Origin: Gemmatimonadales bacterium UBA4456
Lineage (GTDB): Bacteria > Gemmatimonadota > Gemmatimonadetes > Longimicrobiales > Gaopeijiaceae
Assembly (NCBI GenBank): GCA_002390225.1
Contig: DGOW01000066.1
Coordinates: 19,177-54,786, forward strand
Reading direction: 5' to 3'
DNA length: 35,610 nucleotides
The notes beneath the pieces are model-generated. The model saw nothing but the letters and a program-made list of their open reading frames with translations, made no database searches and was not told where the DNA came from. The position numbers were made by a program, and so were the translations under genes. Shown piece by piece: positions 31,255 to 35,610 of this stretch (its first letter is position 1; every line of letters starts with the position of its first letter).

Positions 31255-32109
31255 ATGAGCATCGACATCATCGCGGTCGTTGGTGGCGGTACGATGGGCA
31301 ACGGGATCGCCCATGTCGCCGCGCAGGCCGGCAAGCAGGTCCGTCTGATCGATCTTTCGGACCAGGTCCTCGAAGAGGCGATCGTCACGATCGGGAAAAA
31401 CCTCGATCGGCAGGTGAAGAAAGAGTTGATCGACCGGGTGGAGCGCGACGCGACTCTCGCTAGGATCCAGACTGCGAACGACCTCGAAACCGGCGCCGAC
31501 GGCGTCGACCTGGTTGTGGAGGCCGTCCCCGAGGTGCCTGGCCTCAAGTATTCGATCTTCGAGATCCTGGATCGGGTCACAGGACCCGATACGATCCTGG
31601 CGTCGAACACGTCATCGATTTCGATCACCGAGATCGCTGCGCGCACTCAGCGCCCCGATAAAGTGATCGGCATGCACTTCATGAACCCGGTTCCGGTCAT
31701 GAAGCTCATCGAGGTCATTCGGGGTCTCGCGACCAGCGATGAAACAACGAAGGTCATCTTCGATCTGTCCGAGGAGCTGGGAAAGACGCCCGTGGAGGTC
31801 AACGACTTCCCGGGTTTCGTCTCGAACCGGGTCCTCATGCCGATGATCAACGAGGCGGTCTTCGCGCTCATGGAGGGTGTCGCCCAGCCCGAAGCTATCG
31901 ACACGGTCATGAAGTTGGGCATGAACCACCCGATGGGCCCGCTGGAACTCGCGGATCTGATCGGTCTCGATACCTGCCTGAATATTCTCGAGGTGCTCCA
32001 CCGCGAGCTGGGCGACGATCGGTACCGACCCTGCCCGCTCCTGAGAAAGTATGCGGCAGCTGGGTGGCTCGGGCGCAAGTCCGGTCGTGGCTTCTACGAA
32101 TACAGCTGA
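31255..32109 (+). CDS. 3-hydroxyacyl-CoA (3-hydroxybutyryl-CoA) dehydrogenase
   Basis: This 284-aa NAD(P)-dependent enzyme interconverts 3-hydroxyacyl-CoA and 3-ketoacyl-CoA. G-G-G-T-M-G-x-G (10-17) is the nucleotide loop; S-N-T-S-S, H-F-M-N-P-V and D-x-P-G-F-V-x-N-R form the catalytic region. The length matches the stand-alone Hbd-type enzyme rather than a fused FadB. It lies 7 nt after the CPBP gene and 10 nt before acyl-CoA dehydrogenase. Confidence 0.94.
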   Translation: MSIDIIAVVGGGTMGNGIAHVAAQAGKQVRLIDLSDQVLEEAIVTIGKNLDRQVKKELIDRVERDATLARIQTANDLETGADGVDLVVEAVPEVPGLKYSIFEILDRVTGPDTILASNTSSISITEIAARTQRPDKVIGMHFMNPVPVMKLIEVIRGLATSDETTKVIFDLSEELGKTPVEVNDFPGFVSNRVLMPMINEAVFALMEGVAQPEAIDTVMKLGMNHPMGPLELADLIGLDTCLNILEVLHRELGDDRYRPCPLLRKYAAAGWLGRKSGRGFYEYS

Positions 32110-32119
32110 GGATGACGAA

Positions 32120-33286
32120 ATGCTGAATGAGGAACAGCTCGAGCTCCAGCAGCTGGCGCATGACTTCGCCGAGACTGAGCTGCGTCCCCACACCTCGTCG
32201 TGGGACGAGCAGCGTGCACTCGGCGACGAGGTGTTCGAGAAGCTGGCCGAGTCGGGCTTCCTCGGGATGTTGATTCCCGAAGAGCACGGCGGACTCGGAT
32301 TCGAGCCCGCCACCTACCTGGCCGTGCTCGAGGAGTTGGCCTGGGGTGATGCCGCGGTGGCGCTCTCGGTCGCAATCCACAATGGTCCTGTGGTCGCCAT
32401 TCTCATGGGGCACGGCACGGACGACCAGAAGGCCCGCTGGTTGCCGCTCATGGCGACTGGCGAGGTCCTGGGGGCCTTTGCGCTTTCGGAACCCGATGCT
32501 GGTTCCGATGCGTCGTCGATCTCCACAACGGCCCGTCTGGATGGAGACACGTGGGTGCTCGACGGGACCAAGCGCTGGGTCACCAATGGCGCGCGTGCGG
32601 GTCTGGTGGTGGTCTTTGCTCGGACGGAGGAGGACGGTCTGGGCGCGTTTCTCGTCCCGACGGATACCGATGGTTATTCGGTGGGTGATCGGGAAAAGAC
32701 ACTCGGCCTCAGAGCCTCGGAGACGGTGTCTCTCAGCTTGAATGATGTCAGACTCCCGGCGGGCGCCCTGGTGGGCCAGGCGGGGCAGGGGCTTCGCTAT
32801 GCGCTGGAGGTGCTGGACCTGGGTCGCATAGGGATCGCGATGCAGGCGACCGGCATCGGGCGGGCAGCGATCGAGCACGCAGCGACGTACGCGCTCGAGC
32901 GGCAACAGTTCGGAACTCCAATCGCACGATTCGGCGCGCTTCAGGCGAAGCTCGCCGACGCAGCGCAGCGCGTCTCTGGCGGTCGTGCCCTCGCGCTCCA
33001 TGCCGCCGAGAGATGGAGCCACGGAGTTGGTAACGGGACTCGTCGCGGGTCCGACGGACTCACCGTCCGTGCGGCGATTGCCAAGCTGGCAGCCTCAGAG
33101 GCCGCCAGCTTCGCCTCTGATGAGGCGATTCAGATCTTCGGTGGCTACGGCTACATGCGGCACTATCCGGTCGAGCGACTCCTCCGAGACGCGAAGGGCA
33201 CCGAGATCTACGAGGGAACTAATGAAATTCTGCGACGTGTCATTGCCGGCGAAATCCTTCGGGATGCCGGTGACGAAACCCTTTGA
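32120..33286 (+). CDS. Acyl-CoA dehydrogenase
   Basis: This 388-aa FAD enzyme introduces the alpha-beta double bond in acyl-CoA and passes electrons to ETF. The A-L-S-E-P-x-A-G-S-D motif, the W-V-T-N-G segment, R-x-Q-F-G and the C-terminal I-Y-E-G-T-N-E-I with catalytic E365 are present. The glutamate position is that of short/medium/butyryl-type enzymes rather than isovaleryl-CoA dehydrogenase. ATG 32120 has GAGGA (32108-32112) 7 nt upstream; longer starts run into the upstream gene. ETF genes are not in the window. Confidence 0.95.
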   Translation: MLNEEQLELQQLAHDFAETELRPHTSSWDEQRALGDEVFEKLAESGFLGMLIPEEHGGLGFEPATYLAVLEELAWGDAAVALSVAIHNGPVVAILMGHGTDDQKARWLPLMATGEVLGAFALSEPDAGSDASSISTTARLDGDTWVLDGTKRWVTNGARAGLVVVFARTEEDGLGAFLVPTDTDGYSVGDREKTLGLRASETVSLSLNDVRLPAGALVGQAGQGLRYALEVLDLGRIGIAMQATGIGRAAIEHAATYALERQQFGTPIARFGALQAKLADAAQRVSGGRALALHAAERWSHGVGNGTRRGSDGLTVRAAIAKLAASEAASFASDEAIQIFGGYGYMRHYPVERLLRDAKGTEIYEGTNEILRRVIAGEILRDAGDETL

Positions 33287-33297
33287 AAAAGACGACG

Positions 33298-34353
33298 ATG
33301 GAACTCTTCAAGTTGATGACTGAAGGCGGTCATGAGCAGATCATGTACTGGAGTGACCCCGAGTTCGGATATCGGGGCATCATCGCCGTGCACGATACGA
33401 CGCTGGGCCCAGCACTCGGTGGTACGAGATTCTGGACGTACGAGACTGACGCTGAGGCCACGGTAGATGCGCTCCGCCTGTCCTGGGGGATGACGTACAA
33501 GGCGGCGATCACCGGCCTGAACCTCGGTGGCGGCAAATCCGTTATCTGGGGCGACAACAGGCGGGCTGATCGCGAGATGATCTTCCGCGCGCACGGACGT
33601 GCAGTGGACTCGCTCGGCGGGCGATATATCACGGCTGAGGACGTAGGTACGTCTCCCGACGACATGGAGTACGTCTCCATGGAGACAGAGCACGTCGTGG
33701 GTTTGAACGGTCTCTCCGGGGACCCGTCTCCGGTTACGGCATTCGGCGTATATCAGGGAATCAAGGCGTCAGCAGCTCAGCACTACGGTGACGAGTCCCT
33801 CAAGGACCGTCACATTGCGGTGCAAGGCCTCGGCCATGTCGGCTACTACCTCTGCCAGGATCTAGCATCCGAGGGCGCCAAGCTCACGGTCACGGACCTC
33901 GATGCGGACTCGTTGAATCGTGTCGTGGAAGAGTTTGGAGCTACCGCGGTAGACCCGGACGCCATCTATGCGGTCGACGCTGACATATTCGCACCGTGTG
34001 CGCTGGGTGCGGTGGTAAATGACGACACCCTCGGGCAGTTCAGCTTCGACATCATCGCCGGTGCTGCGAACAACGTCTTGGCGGATAGCTCGGTTCACGG
34101 CCGGGCTCTGACGGAAAAGGGCATCCTGTATGCGCCCGACTACGTGATCAACGCCGGCGGGCTTGTGAACGTCTACGGCGAGATCCACGAGTGGGACTCC
34201 GAGCGCTCCAGAAAGAAGGCCGGCGAGATCTACGACACGCTCCTGGGAATTTTCGAGCTTTCGGCGAGCGAGGGGCTCGGCACCCACACCGCGGCTGACC
34301 GGGTCGCAGAGAGGCGCGTCGCCGAGGCCAGGCATCTCCAGCGGACCTGGTAG
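33298..34353 (+). CDS. Leucine dehydrogenase (Glu/Leu/Phe/Val dehydrogenase family)
   Basis: This 351-aa NAD-dependent enzyme reversibly deaminates branched-chain amino acids to 2-keto acids. The N-terminal M-E-L-F-K and H-D-T-T-L-G-P-A-L-G-G-T-R segments and catalytic K80 in G-L-N-L-G-G-G-K match leucine dehydrogenase closely. The NAD loop G-L-G-H-V-G replaces the more usual G-x-G-x-V-A. ATG 33298 matches the family start, but TTG 33283, overlapping the acyl-CoA dehydrogenase stop (TTGA), is also in frame. Its place next to acyl-CoA dehydrogenase suggests branched-chain amino acid use, which is an inference. Confidence 0.9.
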   Translation: MELFKLMTEGGHEQIMYWSDPEFGYRGIIAVHDTTLGPALGGTRFWTYETDAEATVDALRLSWGMTYKAAITGLNLGGGKSVIWGDNRRADREMIFRAHGRAVDSLGGRYITAEDVGTSPDDMEYVSMETEHVVGLNGLSGDPSPVTAFGVYQGIKASAAQHYGDESLKDRHIAVQGLGHVGYYLCQDLASEGAKLTVTDLDADSLNRVVEEFGATAVDPDAIYAVDADIFAPCALGAVVNDDTLGQFSFDIIAGAANNVLADSSVHGRALTEKGILYAPDYVINAGGLVNVYGEIHEWDSERSRKKAGEIYDTLLGIFELSASEGLGTHTAADRVAERRVAEARHLQRTW

Positions 34354-34354
34354 C

Positions 34355-35610
34355 GTGTTCGAACACCTGCAGAAGGCAGATCCGGCCATCTTCGACGCGC
34401 TCGTCGCGGAGATCGGTCGTCAGAAAGACGGCCTGGGAATGATTGCGTCGGAGAACTTCGCATCACTCGCGGTCATGGAGACGACCGGCTCGGTGATGAC
34501 GAACAAGTATGCGGAGGGCCTTCCGGGTCGCCGCTACTACGGCGGGTGCGAGTTCGTTGACGTCGCGGAGAACTTGGCCCGTGATCGGGCGCGAGAGCTC
34601 TTCGGCGCAGTACACGCCAACGTCCAGGCACACTCAGGTGCTCAGGCCAACATGGCGGCCTACTTCGCACTTCTGGAGCCCGGAGACTTGATCCTCGGTA
34701 TGGACCTGAGTCATGGAGGGCACCTCACGCATGGCTCCCGTGTGAACTTCAGCGGCAAAGTCTTCGCTGCATCATCGTACGGTGTCCGGCCCGACGACGG
34801 GCTGATTGACTACGATGCACTTCGCGATCAGGCGAGATCGACGAAGCCGAGGATGATCGTCGCGGGCGCCAGCGCGTACCCTCGGGTCATCGACTTCGCA
34901 GCGTTCGGTGAGATCGCTCGAGAGGTCGGGGCATACCTACTCGTCGACATGGCCCACATCGCAGGTTTGGTGGCGACCGGGCACCATCCGTCACCGGTGC
35001 CTCATGCGGACGTGGTTACGACGACCACGCACAAGACACTGCGTGGCCCCAGGGGTGGGCTGATTCTTTGCAGGGAGGAGCACGCGGCCGGAATCGACAA
35101 GGCGGTCTTTCCCTTCATGCAGGGTGGGCCGCTCATGCACGTGATCGCCGCCAAGGCAGTCGCGTTCGGCGAGGCACTCCAGCCGGCGTTCTCTGCGTAC
35201 TCGGCCCAGGTAATCACGAACGCCAAGGCGCTTGGAGTGCGGCTCATCGAGCACGGCTTCCAACTGGTGTCGGGTGGCACGGATAATCATCTGATTCTCG
35301 TGGACCTCCGTGGCAGCCACCCAGATCTGTCCGGGAAAGACGCGGAAGAGGCACTGGATGCCGCTGCAATCACCGTGAATAAGAACACAGTGCCTGGGGA
35401 GATGCGTTCGCCGTTCGTCACGTCCGGACTCCGAATCGGGTCACCCGGGCTCACTACGCGTGGTATGGGTGAGACCGAGATGGCGACGATTGCGGACTGG
35501 ATCGCGGAGATCCTCGCGGCGCCGACGGACGAGGGGGTGCAACGTCGCGTGCGGATGCACGTCGGTGAGCTTTGCGGCCGCTTTCCGCTGTATTCGGAAC
35601 TCGCGGAGGT
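34355..35610 (+). CDS. glyA: Serine hydroxymethyltransferase GlyA, cut by right edge
   Basis: This PLP enzyme interconverts serine and glycine with tetrahydrofolate. The frame is open from GTG 34355, one base after the leucine dehydrogenase stop, to the window end (418 codons), so nearly the full protein is present. It shows I-A-S-E-N, Y-A-E-G-x-P-G-x-R-Y-Y-G-G, A-H-S-G-x-Q-A-N, D-M-A-H-I-A-G-L and the PLP lysine K227 in T-T-T-H-K-T-L-R-G-P-R-G-G. N-x-N-x-x-P and G-L-R-I-G-x-P occur near the end. The stop must lie just outside. No strong ribosome site is seen. Confidence 0.94.
   Translation, partial: MFEHLQKADPAIFDALVAEIGRQKDGLGMIASENFASLAVMETTGSVMTNKYAEGLPGRRYYGGCEFVDVAENLARDRARELFGAVHANVQAHSGAQANMAAYFALLEPGDLILGMDLSHGGHLTHGSRVNFSGKVFAASSYGVRPDDGLIDYDALRDQARSTKPRMIVAGASAYPRVIDFAAFGEIAREVGAYLLVDMAHIAGLVATGHHPSPVPHADVVTTTTHKTLRGPRGGLILCREEHAAGIDKAVFPFMQGGPLMHVIAAKAVAFGEALQPAFSAYSAQVITNAKALGVRLIEHGFQLVSGGTDNHLILVDLRGSHPDLSGKDAEEALDAAAITVNKNTVPGEMRSPFVTSGLRIGSPGLTTRGMGETEMATIADWIAEILAAPTDEGVQRRVRMHVGELCGRFPLYSELAE

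Noticed and set aside
1..35610. tRNA or rRNA genes, CRISPR arrays, insertion sequences, phage or toxin-antitoxin genes
   Set aside because: The gaps are short and none shows cloverleaf-like sequence, spaced repeats, transposase motifs or terminal inverted repeats that I could recognise.

Overview
The window is a dense, high-GC (about 60-65% by eye) bacterial chromosome segment with 36 protein genes. All but one are on the + strand. It holds housekeeping genes and central metabolism. I see no tRNA, rRNA, CRISPR array, insertion sequence, integrase or prophage gene. The mix of genes fits a Gram-negative bacterium of the Gemmatimonadota or a related high-GC phylum of the FCB group: a Bacteroidetes-type inositol-3-phosphate synthase, an AnsA-type asparaginase, a YlbF-family protein, hrcA-dnaJ-prmA, mutS2-dnaG-zinc ribbon-recJ-rsmD-coaD-pta, and an Rsb-like partner-switching module. 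That assignment is inferred from gene content only.

Layout. 1-2.2 kb: end of prmC, a YlbF-family helical protein and inositol-3-phosphate synthase. 2.2-9.0 kb: tmk, a secreted S41 PDZ protease, asparaginase, obgE, dprA and hemW. 9.0-12.2 kb: heat-shock repressor hrcA, a strong short hairpin, dnaJ and prmA. 12.2-12.6 kb: the only minus-strand gene, an unrecognised 159-aa protein with a winged-helix-like start. 12.8-22.6 kb: a HIT protein, a YqeY protein, then a DNA maintenance and translation run (mutS2, dnaG, a coiled-coil zinc-ribbon protein, recJ, rsmD, coaD, pta) joined mostly by 4-nt ATGA/GTGA overlaps. 22.7-25.1 kb: a three-gene partner-switching module (STAS antagonist, HATPase kinase, GAF-SpoIIE phosphatase) without a sigma factor. 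25.1-28.4 kb: rsmA, then a perfect Rex operator in front of rex, a wHTH-DEDDh exonuclease and a metallo-beta-lactamase-fold hydrolase. 28.5-35.6 kb: thiolase, biotin transporter bioY, a CPBP membrane protease, 3-hydroxyacyl-CoA dehydrogenase, acyl-CoA dehydrogenase, leucine dehydrogenase and glyA, which runs off the end.

How the genes work together. The 28.5-34.4 kb block fits oxidation of branched-chain amino acids or short acyl-CoAs: amino-acid deamination, acyl-CoA oxidation, 3-hydroxyacyl-CoA oxidation and thiolysis, with biotin uptake that could feed biotin-dependent carboxylases. Pta would interconvert acetyl-CoA and acetyl phosphate, and Rex would sense the NADH/NAD+ ratio. The clearest regulatory signal is the 18-bp Rex box at 25915-25932 with a second overlapping inverted repeat. 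The points most worth following up are the Rex-linked exonuclease with its N-terminal winged-helix-like domain, the similar-looking domain in the orphan minus-strand gene, the sigma-less partner-switching module, and the hairpin between hrcA and dnaJ where grpE-dnaK would often be found.
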